Notes: a model not told the origin generated them from the sequence alone. A stretch of 64,000 nt of DNA from Hyphomicrobiales bacterium (GCA_900469955.1 UBYX01000033.1:124001-188000); one strand, 5' to 3'. Counted from the first letter of the stretch, positions 1 to 9,800 are shown. Program-made: numbers and translations.

Positions 1-1
1 A

Positions 2-1687
2 GGCCTGTCGAAGCCCGTCGTCGCTGCCCTGAACGGCGCAGCACTCGGCGGCGGTCTCGAAGTCGCACTCGCCTGCCACTCTCGCGTCGCCGCGCCGGCT
101 GCGCAGGTCGGCCTGCCCGAAGTGAAACTCGGCATCGTACCCGGCGCCGGCGGCACGCAACGCCTGCCGCGGCTGATCGGCATCCCGGCGGCGCTCGACC
201 TGATCACGTCGGGGCGTTCGGTGAAGGCCGAGGAAGCCCTGAAACTCGGGATCGTTGACACGGTGGCCGCGGACCTTGTTGAGGCCGCAATATCCGCCGC
301 TTCGGCATTGGCCGGCAAACCACTCCGCCGCACCGGCGAGTTGGGCATGGCCGCTGCCGATCCGGCCGAAATCGCAAAAACCTCGGCGAAGATCCTCGCC
401 AGGGCACGCGGCCAGAAGGCGCCGGCAGAGGCCGTCCGGCTTGTCACGTCGTCCGATCGTCCCCTTGCCGAAGGCCTGGCGGACGAACGCGCCACCTTCC
501 TCGCACTCCGCGACAGCCGCGAGGCGACCGCCCTTCGCCATGTCTTTTTCGCTGAACGGGAATCCTCCAAGGTCGAAGGTCTGGAAGGGATCGAACCTCG
601 CCCGGTCAGGACGATCGGCATCTGCGGCCTTGGCCTGATGGGCAGCGGCATCGCCGTCTCCGCCCTCGGCGCCGGTTATTCGGTGATCGGCCTCGACCAG
701 ACCGCCAAAGCCGCCGAAAAAGGCCGAGAGCGCATCATCGGCCTTCTGGAACGCAACGTCGCCTCGGGCCGCCTCGACCAGGCCGGTTTCGAAGCACAGA
801 AGGTAAAGCTTTCGGTAACTGCGACCGACGCCGATCTTGCTCCCTGCGATCTCGTCGTCGAAGCCGTGTTCGACGATCTCGCCGTCAAGATCGATCTCTT
901 CCAGCGCCTCGACAGGGTCATCCGCCCGGATGCCGTGCTCGCCACCAATACCAGCTATCTGAACCCGGACGAGATCGCCGCCGCGACCGCCCATCCGCAG
1001 CGGGTGCTCGGCCTGCATTTCTTCTCCCCCGCCCATGTGATGCGGCTCCTGGAGGTCGTTCGCTGCGCCAAAACGGCGCCGGATGTGCTGGCAACGGGGC
1101 TGGCGGTCGCCAAGAAACTGCACAAACTGCCGGTCGTCACCGGCGTCACCGAAGGTTTCATCGGCAACCGCATCTTCTCCGCCTATCGCCGCGAAGCCGA
1201 GTTCCTTTTGGAAGACGGCGCGCTGCCACACGAGATCGACGCCGCGCTGGAAGACTATGGCTTCCCGATGGGCCTCTTTGCAGTCTACGACATGGCCGGT
1301 CTGGAAATTGCCTGGGCGCGTCGCAAGCGGCAGGCCGCCGCCCGCGATCCTTCGGAGCGTTATGTCGAGATTGCCGATACGCTCTGCGAGACCGGGCGCC
1401 TCGGCCAGAAAGCCGGTCGCGGCTGGTACGCTTACCTGGATGGCAAGCGAACGATCGACCCGGATGTCACCGCCATAATCCAGGCCGCAAGAGCGAAAAA
1501 AGGCATCGCACCGCGAGCATTCACGAAAGAAGAGGTCCTTGAGCGCCTGTTGAGCGCGATGGCAGCGGAGGGCAAGGTACTGCTGGCCGAGGGCATTGCG
1601 GCTCGTCCCAGCGATATCGATCTCGTAATGATCAACGGCTACGGCTTTCCTGCTCACAAAGGTGGGCCAATGTTCGTCAACGGCTGA
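2..1687 (+). CDS. 3-hydroxyacyl-CoA dehydrogenase/enoyl-CoA hydratase (FadB/FadJ-type), 5'-partial, short C-terminus
   Basis: This is the multifunctional fatty-acid beta-oxidation protein, which hydrates enoyl-CoA and then oxidises the 3-hydroxyacyl-CoA with NAD. The reading frame is already open at base 2, so the start lies outside the window and 561 residues are visible. The first ~140 residues are the crotonase domain (oxyanion-hole segment GAALGGGLE, then [14 protein letters not shown]). The Rossmann motif GLGLMGSG sits near visible residue 207, followed by the dehydrogenase active-site stretch [10 protein letters not shown] and a C-terminal 3HCDH domain. The protein stops at [10 protein letters not shown], where family members normally continue for roughly 40-50 residues, and neither of the other two forward frames restores the tail. 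The 3' end may therefore be truncated or rearranged. The family call is strong; whether the enzyme works is uncertain. Confidence 0.9.
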   Translation, partial: GLSKPVVAALNGAALGGGLEVALACHSRVAAPAAQVGLPEVKLGIVPGAGGTQRLPRLIGIPAALDLITSGRSVKAEEALKLGIVDTVAADLVEAAISAASALAGKPLRRTGELGMAAADPAEIAKTSAKILARARGQKAPAEAVRLVTSSDRPLAEGLADERATFLALRDSREATALRHVFFAERESSKVEGLEGIEPRPVRTIGICGLGLMGSGIAVSALGAGYSVIGLDQTAKAAEKGRERIIGLLERNVASGRLDQAGFEAQKVKLSVTATDADLAPCDLVVEAVFDDLAVKIDLFQRLDRVIRPDAVLATNTSYLNPDEIAAATAHPQRVLGLHFFSPAHVMRLLEVVRCAKTAPDVLATGLAVAKKLHKLPVVTGVTEGFIGNRIFSAYRREAEFLLEDGALPHEIDAALEDYGFPMGLFAVYDMAGLEIAWARRKRQAAARDPSERYVEIADTLCETGRLGQKAGRGWYAYLDGKRTIDPDVTAIIQAARAKKGIAPRAFTKEEVLERLLSAMAAEGKVLLAEGIAARPSDIDLVMINGYGFPAHKGGPMFVNG

Positions 1688-1851
1688 GCAAACCAAGGCT
1701 GGTTTGATATCTGCCGGAACATCGCCATCTTGCGGAAGGTCGCCGGATCTCGCGTCATGTTCCGTTGTCACTTCGATTTCGATCTGTCACATATTTCAGG
1801 AGCACGATCGCCCGCATGGGCCTGGACGGCCTGCAATTCAGGGACTTTATC

Positions 1852-3243
1852 ATGAGGATATCTCCTTCCCGTCAGGCGACGATCGACAAGGCCATCAGCT
1901 TTGTTGATGACGGCTCCTTTGAAGCCGCGCTTCGCGAGCGTATCGCGATACCCTCGGTAAGTCGTGCTACCGCCAATCGGCCAGATCTTTGGCGCTACGT
2001 CACAAAGGAGATGCAGCCTTTTTTCCAGCGCCTCGGCTTCACCACCAGAATCTACGAAAACGAAGCTGCCCCGGGGCCTTTCCTGCTCGCCGAACGTATA
2101 GAGGATCCGCGCTACACCACGATCCTGCAATACGGCCATGGCGACGTGGTCGCCGGCCTCGAAGGGCAGTGGGACGACGGTCTTTCGCCCTTTGAAATGA
2201 CCGAGAAGAATGGCGCCTGGTATGGCCGCGGCACCGCCGACAACAAGGGCCAACATACGGTAAACCTTGCTGCAATCGAGGCGCTGTTGGCAGTCAGGGG
2301 TTATCTCGGCTTTAACCTGAAATACCTGATCGAAATGGGTGAAGAGTCCGGCTCGCTCGGCCTGGAGGAAATATGCGCCGCGAATGCGGACGAACTGAAG
2401 GCCGATGTCTTCATCGCATCCGACGGTCCCCGCCTCGCGCTCGACCGGCCGACGATCTTCCTCGGCGCCCGAGGCGGCATCTCCTTTCATCTTGAAATTA
2501 ACGCGCGTGAGACCTTCCAACACTCGGGCAACTGGGGCGGTATTATCTCCGATCCGGCTATCGAACTTTGCCACGCGATCGCGGCGCTCGTGGATCGGGC
2601 AGGCCGGATCAAGGTACCCGAGATGACGCCGGGGGCGATTCCTGAAAACGTCCGGGCCGCCTTGAAGGACTGCCACATCGCGCCCGCCACCGGGGATCCG
2701 CCAATCGAACCTTGGTGGGGCGAACCGGGCCTGACGCCTGAGGAAAAGGTCTTTGCCTGGAGTTCCTTCGACGTGATGGAGATGGAATGCGGCAATCTCG
2801 CCCAGCCGCTCAATGCTATTCCACCTAAGGCAAGGGCGCGGGTGCAGCTGCGTTTTCCGGTCGGCGTCGATCCGGATGCGGTCGTCCCGGCTGTCCGCAA
2901 GACGTTGAAGGATGCCGGTCATGATCGGGTCCTGGTCAAAGACCCGACCGATGCAATCTTCCGTGCAAGCCGCCTTGATCCGGGCCATCCATGGGTGAAG
3001 CGGGTCGCAGCGTCCATTGAGAAGACGCTCGGCGCACCACCGGCCATACTTCCCAACCTGGGCGGCTCCCTCCCCAACAACATCTTCTCGGACCTGCTCG
3101 GCCTGCCGACGATCTGGATCCCGCATTCCTATCCGGGTTGCCTGCAACATGCAGCCAATGAGCATCTGCCGATATCAATCGTCAGGAAAGGATTGGCGAT
3201 AATGGCAGGGCTTTACTGGGATATCGGTTCAGACGCCGCCTGA
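1852..3243 (+). CDS. M20 family metallopeptidase (dipeptidase/amidohydrolase-like)
   Basis: A cytoplasmic zinc-dependent peptidase or amidohydrolase of about 463 residues. The metal-site signatures are in family order: YGHGDVV (first Zn histidine), WYGRGTADNKGQ (bridging Asp), EMGEESGS (catalytic and Zn glutamates) and a C-terminal PHSYPGCLQHAANEH containing the last histidine ligand. I chose the ATG at 1852 because the conserved sequence begins shortly after it and an AGGGA lies upstream. The frame is open back to 1765, and an ATG at 1816 is an alternative. The substrate cannot be read from sequence; dipeptides or N-acyl/N-carbamoyl amino acids are typical. It follows the fadB-like gene on the same strand and converges on the IclR-type gene. 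Confidence 0.88.
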   Translation: MRISPSRQATIDKAISFVDDGSFEAALRERIAIPSVSRATANRPDLWRYVTKEMQPFFQRLGFTTRIYENEAAPGPFLLAERIEDPRYTTILQYGHGDVVAGLEGQWDDGLSPFEMTEKNGAWYGRGTADNKGQHTVNLAAIEALLAVRGYLGFNLKYLIEMGEESGSLGLEEICAANADELKADVFIASDGPRLALDRPTIFLGARGGISFHLEINARETFQHSGNWGGIISDPAIELCHAIAALVDRAGRIKVPEMTPGAIPENVRAALKDCHIAPATGDPPIEPWWGEPGLTPEEKVFAWSSFDVMEMECGNLAQPLNAIPPKARARVQLRFPVGVDPDAVVPAVRKTLKDAGHDRVLVKDPTDAIFRASRLDPGHPWVKRVAASIEKTLGAPPAILPNLGGSLPNNIFSDLLGLPTIWIPHSYPGCLQHAANEHLPISIVRKGLAIMAGLYWDIGSDAA

Positions 3244-3319
3244 GGCGATCGGGTGGCGGCGAGGAAAGCACCACGCCGGCCCAACAAGAAAGCGGCGTCG
3301 AAAGCCGACAAGGCTATAT

Positions 3320-4114
3320 CTAGTTTTTTTCCGGTTGGTAGCCGAGCCCGGTGGAGGCAGTAAGCCCTGCCGCGCGCAAGAGGTCTACATATTCGGATTT
3401 CCGGCTTTCATCGAAGCGGAACATCGGAAAGGAAATCGACATCGCCGCCACAGGCTTTCCGAGGTAGTTGAAAATCGGCGCCGCCATGCAGCGCACACCC
3501 GCCTCGCTCTCTTCTACTTCCTCGGCAAAGCCGCGGCCGCGGGCCATCTGGAGCTGGACAAACAATTCCTGCGGATCGGTGATGGTGCGCGGCGCAAGCT
3601 TCGTCAGTTCCATCCTGTTGATCCGCTCCCGGATCTCATCGTCGTCGCGCCACGCAAGAAGCGCCTTTCCAAGAGAGGTGCTGTGCAACGGATTGCGCAG
3701 CCCGAGCGTCGATTTCATCGAGAGACTGTAGGCGGAGTCGTATTTGTGGATGTAAACGACTTTCTGGTCCCGATCATCGAGAATACCGAGATTGACGGAT
3801 TCGCCGGTTGCCCGAGAAAGCTTTCCCATCGCTTGATCCGCGACACGTAGCAGGTCCGTCTGCTCGCTCAGCGAACGTGCCCCCAGGCTGAAGAGTTTCA
3901 GCGTCAGGCCGTATTTCTCCGTTTCCGCATCCTGCTCCACATAGCCGAGTTCCACCATCGTCTGCAGCAGGCGATGTGCCGTGGTTTTTGAGGTCATGGC
4001 CCGTTGGGCGAGATCCGCAAGGCTCACCTTTTTCCCCTCGACCAGGGCTTCCATCACCGCGAAGACCTTGAGGACAGCGGCGACGTTTTCGGTTTTCGAG
4101 TGCAGCTCTGACAT
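3320..4114 (-). CDS. IclR-family transcriptional regulator, KdgR-like
   Basis: A DNA-binding regulator of 264 residues. The N-terminal winged helix (about residues 10-70, with SLADLAQRAMTSKTTAHRLL) is followed by an IclR effector domain with VVYIHKYDS, RNPLHSTSLGKALLAWRD and GVRCMAAPIFNYLGKPVAAM. From memory the whole chain aligns closely with enterobacterial KdgR, the repressor of pectin catabolism that senses 2-keto-3-deoxygluconate. It is transcribed divergently from the GH105 and sugar ABC operon across a short shared promoter region, so it probably controls that operon in response to a uronate-derived metabolite. The ligand assignment is inference. Confidence 0.9.
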   Translation of the reverse strand: MSELHSKTENVAAVLKVFAVMEALVEGKKVSLADLAQRAMTSKTTAHRLLQTMVELGYVEQDAETEKYGLTLKLFSLGARSLSEQTDLLRVADQAMGKLSRATGESVNLGILDDRDQKVVYIHKYDSAYSLSMKSTLGLRNPLHSTSLGKALLAWRDDDEIRERINRMELTKLAPRTITDPQELFVQLQMARGRGFAEEVEESEAGVRCMAAPIFNYLGKPVAAMSISFPMFRFDESRKSEYVDLLRAAGLTASTGLGYQPEKN

Positions 4115-4304
4115 CGTGCTATTCTATTTTTTTCGAAATCTCATTCTGGAATTTAGAAAAACCTGTGTCAAGATATTGAGACATGTCATACAGGCTAAAG
4201 CTGGGAAGCCCACTGCAGCAGAAAAACCCAGTTGAAAAGCCAAGAGGAGTGTGATTTCCTAAAATCCGGAACAACATTCCGAATATTTTATGGAGGCGTC
4301 CGGC
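4115..4304. promoter_or_regulatory. Divergent promoter region between the KdgR-like regulator and the GH105/ABC operon
   Basis: This A/T-rich 190-bp gap must hold promoters for both directions. It contains the palindrome TTTCGAAA at 4131-4138, just upstream of the regulator start, and a GAAATCTCATTCTGGAATTT segment of imperfect dyad symmetry overlapping it. Either could be an operator, but I cannot assign one. The GGAGG at 4293-4297 is a good ribosome-binding site for an ATG at 4305. Confidence 0.45.
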
Positions 4305-5423
4305 ATGCATCCGCTGCTGCGGCAGAAGCAACACCTGATCCAGCGCAGTGATGTGTGCGATCTCATCGATCGGCTGATCGACAACCTTGTCCATATCGAG
4401 GATCGCACCGGTGAATTTCTCCTGCGTCTCGATGACGGCCGGGTTATCGATACCAAAGGCTGGGCGGGTTGGGAGTGGACCCATGGCGTCGCTCTTTTCG
4501 GCCTTCTCAAATATTGGCAGCTGACCGGCAACCAGAAGGTGATGGACATCATCGTCGACTGGTTCGAAGCCCGGCTTGCCGAAGGGACCCCCACAAAGAA
4601 CATCAATACCGTCGCGCCGTTTCTGACGCTTGCCCATCTCTATGAGCTCACGGGGGATCCCCGGTGGCGGCCATACCTGGAAACATGGGCCGAATGGGTG
4701 ATGTACGAGATGCCGCGTACCCGCGAAGGTGGACTGCAGCATATCGTCTATAACAGCGTCAATGATCAGCAGATGTGGGACGACACGCTGATGATGAGCG
4801 TGCTGCCGCTTGCCAAGATCGGCCTTGTGCTCAAACGGCCGGAATTCGTGGAAGAGGCAAAATACCAGTTCCTGGTCCACGCCCAATATCTCTCGGACAC
4901 GCAGAGCGGTCTCTGGTTCCACGGCTGGACGTTTGACGGCAATCACAATTTTGCCCGCGCTCGCTGGGCACGCGGCAATAGCTGGGTCACGATCGCCATT
5001 CCGGAATTCATCGAGCTCCTCGATCTCGCCGAAAACGATCCCCTCCGCCGCCATCTGGTGTCGCTGCTGGGCCGGCAGGCAGCCGCGCTGAAATTGCACC
5101 AGCATCCGTCGGGCCTGTGGCACACGCTGATCGACGATCCGTCGAGTTATCTGGAAGCCTCGGCGACTGCCGGCTTCGCCTATGGCCTGATGAAGGGCGT
5201 GCGCAAACGGTATTTGGGCATCGAGTACCTGGAGACCGCCGAGCAGGCCATGAAAGGCGTGATCGATAACATCAGCCCCGAAGGAGAACTCCGACAGGTA
5301 TCTTTCGGCACGGCGATGGGCAGCGATCTCGACTTTTATCGGCAGATCAAGCTGACATCCATGCCATATGGGCAAGCGATGGCCATGCTCTGCCTGACCG
5401 AACTTTTGCGCAGCTTCATCTAG
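4305..5423 (+). CDS. Glycoside hydrolase family 88/105 (unsaturated rhamnogalacturonyl/glucuronyl hydrolase)
   Basis: A predicted cytoplasmic hydrolase of 372 residues that removes the 4,5-unsaturated uronic acid left at oligosaccharide ends by polysaccharide lyases, like Bacillus YteR. The (alpha/alpha)6 barrel signatures include WEWTHGVALFGLL, MWDDTLMMSVLPLAKIG (with the acidic residues of the YteR-type site), GLWFHGWTF, ARARWARGNSW and SSYLEASATAGFAYGL. There is no signal peptide, consistent with action on imported disaccharides. The ATG at 4305 is preferred over 4290 because GGAGG lies 7-8 bases before it. It is the first gene of an operon running to 13187, which ties the enzyme to the ABC importer behind it. 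Confidence 0.87.
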   Translation: MHPLLRQKQHLIQRSDVCDLIDRLIDNLVHIEDRTGEFLLRLDDGRVIDTKGWAGWEWTHGVALFGLLKYWQLTGNQKVMDIIVDWFEARLAEGTPTKNINTVAPFLTLAHLYELTGDPRWRPYLETWAEWVMYEMPRTREGGLQHIVYNSVNDQQMWDDTLMMSVLPLAKIGLVLKRPEFVEEAKYQFLVHAQYLSDTQSGLWFHGWTFDGNHNFARARWARGNSWVTIAIPEFIELLDLAENDPLRRHLVSLLGRQAAALKLHQHPSGLWHTLIDDPSSYLEASATAGFAYGLMKGVRKRYLGIEYLETAEQAMKGVIDNISPEGELRQVSFGTAMGSDLDFYRQIKLTSMPYGQAMAMLCLTELLRSFI

Positions 5424-5545
5424 CGAACTGCGCCGAGGAAGAATGGAGCATGCCCGGCAGGAGGAGCCGGCACGCAGCAAGCCATGAACAATCGCAACGG
5501 ATCCGGTGCCGACAAGGCGCTTCGGATTAGAAGGAGGAGGACGAA

Positions 5546-6829
5546 ATGACCAGACTCACAAGACGAGCATTGTTGGGTACCATAGGAGCGGCAGCGGCCG
5601 CTTCTACGCTTCCGGCCACGCCAATTTTTGCTGCCGATCGCTCGATCCGGCACTATTGGTGGGGCAATCCGGAGCGTGACAAGCGTACCTTTGCCGTCAT
5701 CGACACATTCCAGAAGAAAAACGCCGGCATCGCGGTCTCCGGCGAAACGATCGGCTGGGGCGACTACTGGACCAAGATGGCGACCCAGACCGCAGGCCGG
5801 AACATGGCCGACCTCGTGCAGATGGACTACCGGTTCCTGTTCGAATACGTCCATCGCGGAGCACTGAAGCCTCTCGACGAATTCGTCGGCAAGAGCCTGA
5901 TGATCGCCGACTTCGACAAGGGCCCCCTTGACGGCGGCAAGGTCGACGGAAAGCTCTATGCCCTCAACATCGGCTCGAACAGCCAGGTCATGGTCCACAA
6001 TACGCGCGCCTTCAAGGAAGCGGGTATCGATGCCGACCTGATCAACTGGACCTGGGACGACTTCGGCAAGGTCTGCGAAAAGATTACCGCCAAGTCCGGC
6101 GGCAAGATGAAGGGATCGGACGATCTGTCCCTGATGATCGAGACCTTCGAATCCTGGGTTCGCCAGAATGGCCGGGAATTTTATGGCCCGGAAGGCAAGG
6201 TTACGGCGACAGCCGAGGACGTTGCCAGCTGGTGGCAGATGTGGGCTGATCTGCGCAAGGCAGGCGTGGTTCGCGACAAGAACAAGACGGTCATTCTCGA
6301 CCCGCCGATTGCCGAGTCGGGCATTGCCGTAGGCGACACTGCCATGTCGCACTATTGGTCCAATCAGATGGTCGGCATCCAGGCTGTCGCAAAGGACAAG
6401 ATCGGCGCCGCCATGGTGCCCCACAAGGCTGGCGGCAAGCCTGGGCAGTTCATCAAGCCCTCGATGTTCCTGTCCCTCAGCCGCGACGCAAAGGACACCG
6501 AAGCCGCAATCGCCTACATGAATGCCTGGGTCAACGATCCCGAGATCAGCGGTATTCTCGGTCTGGAACGCGGCATCCCTTGTTCGCCCAAGGTCCGCGC
6601 AGCGCTGACCCCGAAGCTGACCGAGGTGGAGAAGCTCTCCGTCGACTACTTCACCGCGATTCAGAGCAAGGTAGGCCCGCTGCCGCTGCCCGCTCCCAAG
6701 GGAGCCGGAGAGGTACGAGACGCCTTCATGCGTATCGGCACTGATGTCGTGCTGGGCAAGGCAGAAGTTGCGGAAGCCGCGGGCATGTTCATCGAGGACG
6801 CCCAGACGATCGTCGAGCGCGCCCAGTAA
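5546..6829 (+). CDS. Sugar ABC transporter substrate-binding protein (family 1)
   Basis: The periplasmic solute receptor of a CUT1-type importer, 427 residues. The N-terminus TRRALLGTIGAAAAAS followed by LPATPIFAADRS is a signal peptide with a twin-arginine flavour and a likely AFA-type cleavage near residue 30. The mature chain has the usual family 1 features, including GKLYALNIGSNSQVMVHN and a tryptophan-rich TWDDFGKVCE region. A strong AAGGAGGAGG precedes the ATG. It lies between the GH105 hydrolase and two permeases, so its ligand is probably an unsaturated pectic oligosaccharide; this is inferred from context only. Confidence 0.9.
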   Translation: MTRLTRRALLGTIGAAAAASTLPATPIFAADRSIRHYWWGNPERDKRTFAVIDTFQKKNAGIAVSGETIGWGDYWTKMATQTAGRNMADLVQMDYRFLFEYVHRGALKPLDEFVGKSLMIADFDKGPLDGGKVDGKLYALNIGSNSQVMVHNTRAFKEAGIDADLINWTWDDFGKVCEKITAKSGGKMKGSDDLSLMIETFESWVRQNGREFYGPEGKVTATAEDVASWWQMWADLRKAGVVRDKNKTVILDPPIAESGIAVGDTAMSHYWSNQMVGIQAVAKDKIGAAMVPHKAGGKPGQFIKPSMFLSLSRDAKDTEAAIAYMNAWVNDPEISGILGLERGIPCSPKVRAALTPKLTEVEKLSVDYFTAIQSKVGPLPLPAPKGAGEVRDAFMRIGTDVVLGKAEVAEAAGMFIEDAQTIVERAQ

Positions 6830-6846
6830 GAGGCGCTGGAAATTAA

Positions 6847-6876
6847 AGGCCCCGGTCATTCCTGCCGCCGGGGCCT
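6847..6876 (+). terminator. Stem-loop between binding-protein and permease genes
   Basis: A perfect 9-bp inverted repeat (AGGCCCCGG at 6847-6855, CCGGGGCCT at 6868-6876) with a 12-base loop lies 17 bases after the binding-protein stop, followed by CTCTTTC. Such hairpins commonly protect or attenuate the transcript after an ABC binding-protein gene, giving more receptor than permease. It may only partly terminate, because the operon continues. Confidence 0.6.
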
Positions 6877-6901
6877 CTCTTTCGATAACAAGGTCGTTTC
6901 A

Positions 6902-7795
6902 ATGAAACGTTTTTTTGCCCGCAATGCACCGGCCTATGTGTTTCTTCTTCCATGGTTGATCGGATTTTTCCTGCTCGCTTTGGGGCCGATCCTTGCGTCG
7001 CTTTATCTTTCCTTCACCCGCTATGATATGGTGAGCGCCCCCCGATGGATCGGTTGGGGCAACTACGAATATATGTTCACGCGCGACCGGCGCTTCTGGA
7101 AAGCGCTGGAGGTGACGTTTACCTATGTTGCGCTGGCTGTGCCCGCCCGCCTGATCATGGCGCTCGGTGTCGCCATGTTGCTCGACAAGGGATTGCGGAC
7201 GATCGGCCTTTACCGAGCCATCTTCTACCTTCCGTCCCTGCTGGGCGCGTCCATTGCCATCGCCATACTGTGGCGTCAGCTTTTCGCCGCCGACGGTGTG
7301 GTCAATCAGGTCCTGGCGATGGTGGGCATCCAGGGCGCCTCCTGGATCACCGATCCCGATACCTCGCTTTATACGCTGGTCGTGCTCGCCATGTGGCAGT
7401 TTGGTTCGCCGATGCTGATCTTCCTGGCTGGTCTGCGCGGCATTCCGCGCGATCTCTACGAGGCGGCGGAAATCGATGGCACGCCGCGCTGGCGGCAATT
7501 CACCCGCATCACCTTGCCGCTTCTTGCTCCGGTGATCTTCTTCAATCTGGTGCTGCAGACGATCGATTCCTTCAAGACCTTTTCCAGCGCCTTCATCATC
7601 TCCAACGGCACCGGTGCTCCCGCAGACAGTCTCCTCTTCTATACGGTCTACCTGTTCAACGAGGCCTTCAAGTTCTTCCGAATGGGTTATGCATCGGCGC
7701 TTGCCTGGTTTCTGCTGGTCATCATAGCGACCTTCACCGCGATCGCTTTCTTCACGTCTAAATATTGGGTGCACTATGAAAACGAGCGCGACTGA
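6902..7795 (+). CDS. Sugar ABC transporter permease (MalF/UgpA type)
   Basis: An inner-membrane permease of 297 residues with about six transmembrane segments, the first at residues ~10-32 (YVFLLPWLIGFFLLALGPI). The cytoplasmic EAA loop EAAEIDGTPRWRQFTRITLP near residue 190 docks to the ATPase. It follows the binding protein and overlaps the next permease gene by 20 bases, which indicates translational coupling. With that partner it forms the heterodimeric channel of a CUT1 importer. Confidence 0.92.
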   Translation: MKRFFARNAPAYVFLLPWLIGFFLLALGPILASLYLSFTRYDMVSAPRWIGWGNYEYMFTRDRRFWKALEVTFTYVALAVPARLIMALGVAMLLDKGLRTIGLYRAIFYLPSLLGASIAIAILWRQLFAADGVVNQVLAMVGIQGASWITDPDTSLYTLVVLAMWQFGSPMLIFLAGLRGIPRDLYEAAEIDGTPRWRQFTRITLPLLAPVIFFNLVLQTIDSFKTFSSAFIISNGTGAPADSLLFYTVYLFNEAFKFFRMGYASALAWFLLVIIATFTAIAFFTSKYWVHYENERD

Positions 7796-8693
7796 TCTGG
7801 AACTTGCCATCCAGATGGATGAGGCCGCGCGAGTAGCTCACGAGCTGCGGCTGAAACGTGACAGACGAGAGCGCAACGGCCGGATCCTGAAGCATATGTT
7901 CCTGATCATCGTGTCATGCGTCATGCTCTATCCGCTGTTCTGGCTGCTCGCTTCCTCCTTCAAGCCGGAAAACGAGATTTTCGGCAGCCTGACGCTTTGG
8001 CCTTCTGAATTTCAGTTCGAAAACTATACGAAGGGCTGGTACGCACTGCCGATGTCCTTCACGGTCTTTTACGTGAATTCTGCAATCGTCACGGGCCTGT
8101 CGGTGATCGGCAATCTGGTCTCCTGTTCGTTTGCGGCCTATGCCTTTGCACGGCTGAACTTCACCGGGCGCAGTTTCTTCTTCGCACTGATGATGATGAC
8201 CCTGATGATCCCCTATCATGTGGTTCTCATCCCCCAATATGTACAGTTCCTGAACCTCGGCTGGGTCGATACCTATCTGCCGCTGGTGGTTCCGCGCTTT
8301 CTCGCCTCCGATGCCTTCTTCATCTTCCTGATGGTGCAGTTCTTTCGACAGCTGCCGCGCGAGCTGGACGAAGCAGCGATGATCGACGGCTGTTCGCCCT
8401 TCAAGATCTATTGGGCGATCATACTGCCGCTTTCGCTGCCGGCCATGGGGACCGCCGCGATCTTCTCTCTGATCTGGGTTTGGGAGGATTTCCTCGCTCC
8501 GCTCATCTACCTCAACGACATCAAGAGCTACACCGTGCCGCTGGCGCTTCGCCTATTCCTCGATCAGGAGGGACAGTCAGCCTATGGTCAGATGTTTGCA
8601 ATGTCGGTCCTTTCGCTGGTTCCGGTCGTCATCTTCTTCGTCCTGTTCCAGAAACTCATCGTGCGCGGCATCGCCACCTCCGGAATGAAATAG
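7776..8693 (+). CDS. Sugar ABC transporter permease (MalG/UgpE type)
   Basis: The second channel subunit, 305 residues. It has a hydrophilic, charged N-terminal tail of ~35 residues before the first membrane segment (MFLIIVSCVMLYPLFWLLAS), then LMMMTLMIPYHVVLIPQY and the EAA loop ELDEAAMIDGCSPFKIYW near residue 200. The start lies inside the end of the upstream permease gene. The ATPase gene follows after 12 bases. Confidence 0.92.
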   Translation: MKTSATDLELAIQMDEAARVAHELRLKRDRRERNGRILKHMFLIIVSCVMLYPLFWLLASSFKPENEIFGSLTLWPSEFQFENYTKGWYALPMSFTVFYVNSAIVTGLSVIGNLVSCSFAAYAFARLNFTGRSFFFALMMMTLMIPYHVVLIPQYVQFLNLGWVDTYLPLVVPRFLASDAFFIFLMVQFFRQLPRELDEAAMIDGCSPFKIYWAIILPLSLPAMGTAAIFSLIWVWEDFLAPLIYLNDIKSYTVPLALRLFLDQEGQSAYGQMFAMSVLSLVPVVIFFVLFQKLIVRGIATSGMK

Positions 8694-8705
8694 GGAACAA
8701 GACGC

Positions 8706-9800
8706 ATGGCAGGATTGACGCTTCGAAACGTCGGCAAGCGCTATGGAGCGATGTCCATCATCCAGGGACTGAACCTTGACATCCACGACGGCGAGTTTCT
8801 TGTTCTCGTCGGCCCATCGGGCTGCGGAAAATCGACTCTTCTGCGCATGATCGCGGGCCTCGAAGACATCAGTGAGGGCACGATCTCGATCGGCGGAAAA
8901 GTCGTCAACGACCTGCCCGCCTCCAAGCGCGAGCTCTCCATGGTATTCCAGAGCTACGCTCTCTATCCCCATATGAGCGTGCGCAAGAACCTGGCTTTCG
9001 GCCTGCAGAACTTCAAGGTTTCAGGTGCCGAGGTGGAGCGGCGGGTGGCGGAGGCGGCCCGCATCCTGCAGATCGAGCAGCTTATGGACCGCAAGCCGCG
9101 CCAGCTTTCAGGCGGCCAGAAACAGCGCGTCGCCATCGGCAGGTCGATCGTGCGCGAGCCGCAACTTTTCTTATTCGATGAGCCGCTTTCCAATCTGGAT
9201 GCGGAACTGCGCGTGCAGATGCGGGCGGAACTCGCCTCGCTTTACGCACGCCTCGGCACCACCATGATATATGTGACCCATGATCAGGTGGAAGCGATGA
9301 CCATGGCAAGCCGGATCGTGGTCTTGCGCGGCGGCAAGATCGAGCAGTTCGGCACGCCCCAGGAGCTCTACACTCGGCCGCAAAACCTCTTTGTCGCGGG
9401 CTTCATCGGTTCGCCGAAGATCAACATGCTGCAGGCGAAAGCAAAGCGCGGCGCGGGCGGGACCGTTGTCTCGGTGGCCGGCATGCCTGACTTTGCGATT
9501 GCCGAGCTTCCGACCGACGATCAGGCGCTGACTCTATGCGTGCGGCCTTCGTCTCTGCGGGTGGGCAATGGCGATATCACAGGCGAAGGTACGGTCCGGC
9601 TGGTGGAATATCTGGGCAGCGAGACCCTGCTGCATATCGCCCTGTCTTCAGGCCAGGTGCTGCTGGTCAGCGACAATGGGCGCACGTCCTACCGAATGGG
9701 TGATGCGGTCAAGATCGGATTCGACCTCCCCGACCTCCACTATTTCGATAGCAGGGGTCAACGCATCGAAGTTATCCAGAACGAAAGCCAAGCACAGTGA
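8706..9800 (+). CDS. Sugar ABC transporter ATP-binding protein (UgpC/MsmK type)
   Basis: The cytoplasmic ATPase of the importer, 364 residues. It shows Walker A GPSGCGKST near residue 37, signature LSGGQKQRVAIGRS near 135, Walker B LFLFDEPLSNLD and the H-switch VTHDQVEAMT, then a C-terminal TOBE/OB-fold regulatory region (about 235-355). Length and order match the CUT1 ATPase family. Its stop overlaps the GTG start of the next gene, so the dehydrogenases behind it belong to the same transcript. Confidence 0.94.
   Translation: MAGLTLRNVGKRYGAMSIIQGLNLDIHDGEFLVLVGPSGCGKSTLLRMIAGLEDISEGTISIGGKVVNDLPASKRELSMVFQSYALYPHMSVRKNLAFGLQNFKVSGAEVERRVAEAARILQIEQLMDRKPRQLSGGQKQRVAIGRSIVREPQLFLFDEPLSNLDAELRVQMRAELASLYARLGTTMIYVTHDQVEAMTMASRIVVLRGGKIEQFGTPQELYTRPQNLFVAGFIGSPKINMLQAKAKRGAGGTVVSVAGMPDFAIAELPTDDQALTLCVRPSSLRVGNGDITGEGTVRLVEYLGSETLLHIALSSGQVLLVSDNGRTSYRMGDAVKIGFDLPDLHYFDSRGQRIEVIQNESQAQ

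Noticed and set aside
1768-3165. 465-codon open frame on the minus strand
   Set aside because: Antisense to the well-conserved M20 peptidase; no recognisable domain of its own.
4119-5480. 453-codon open frame on the minus strand
   Set aside because: Antisense shadow of the GH105 gene, a result of high GC.
5420-6859. 479-codon open frame on the minus strand
   Set aside because: Antisense to the ABC binding-protein gene; composition is that of a shadow frame.
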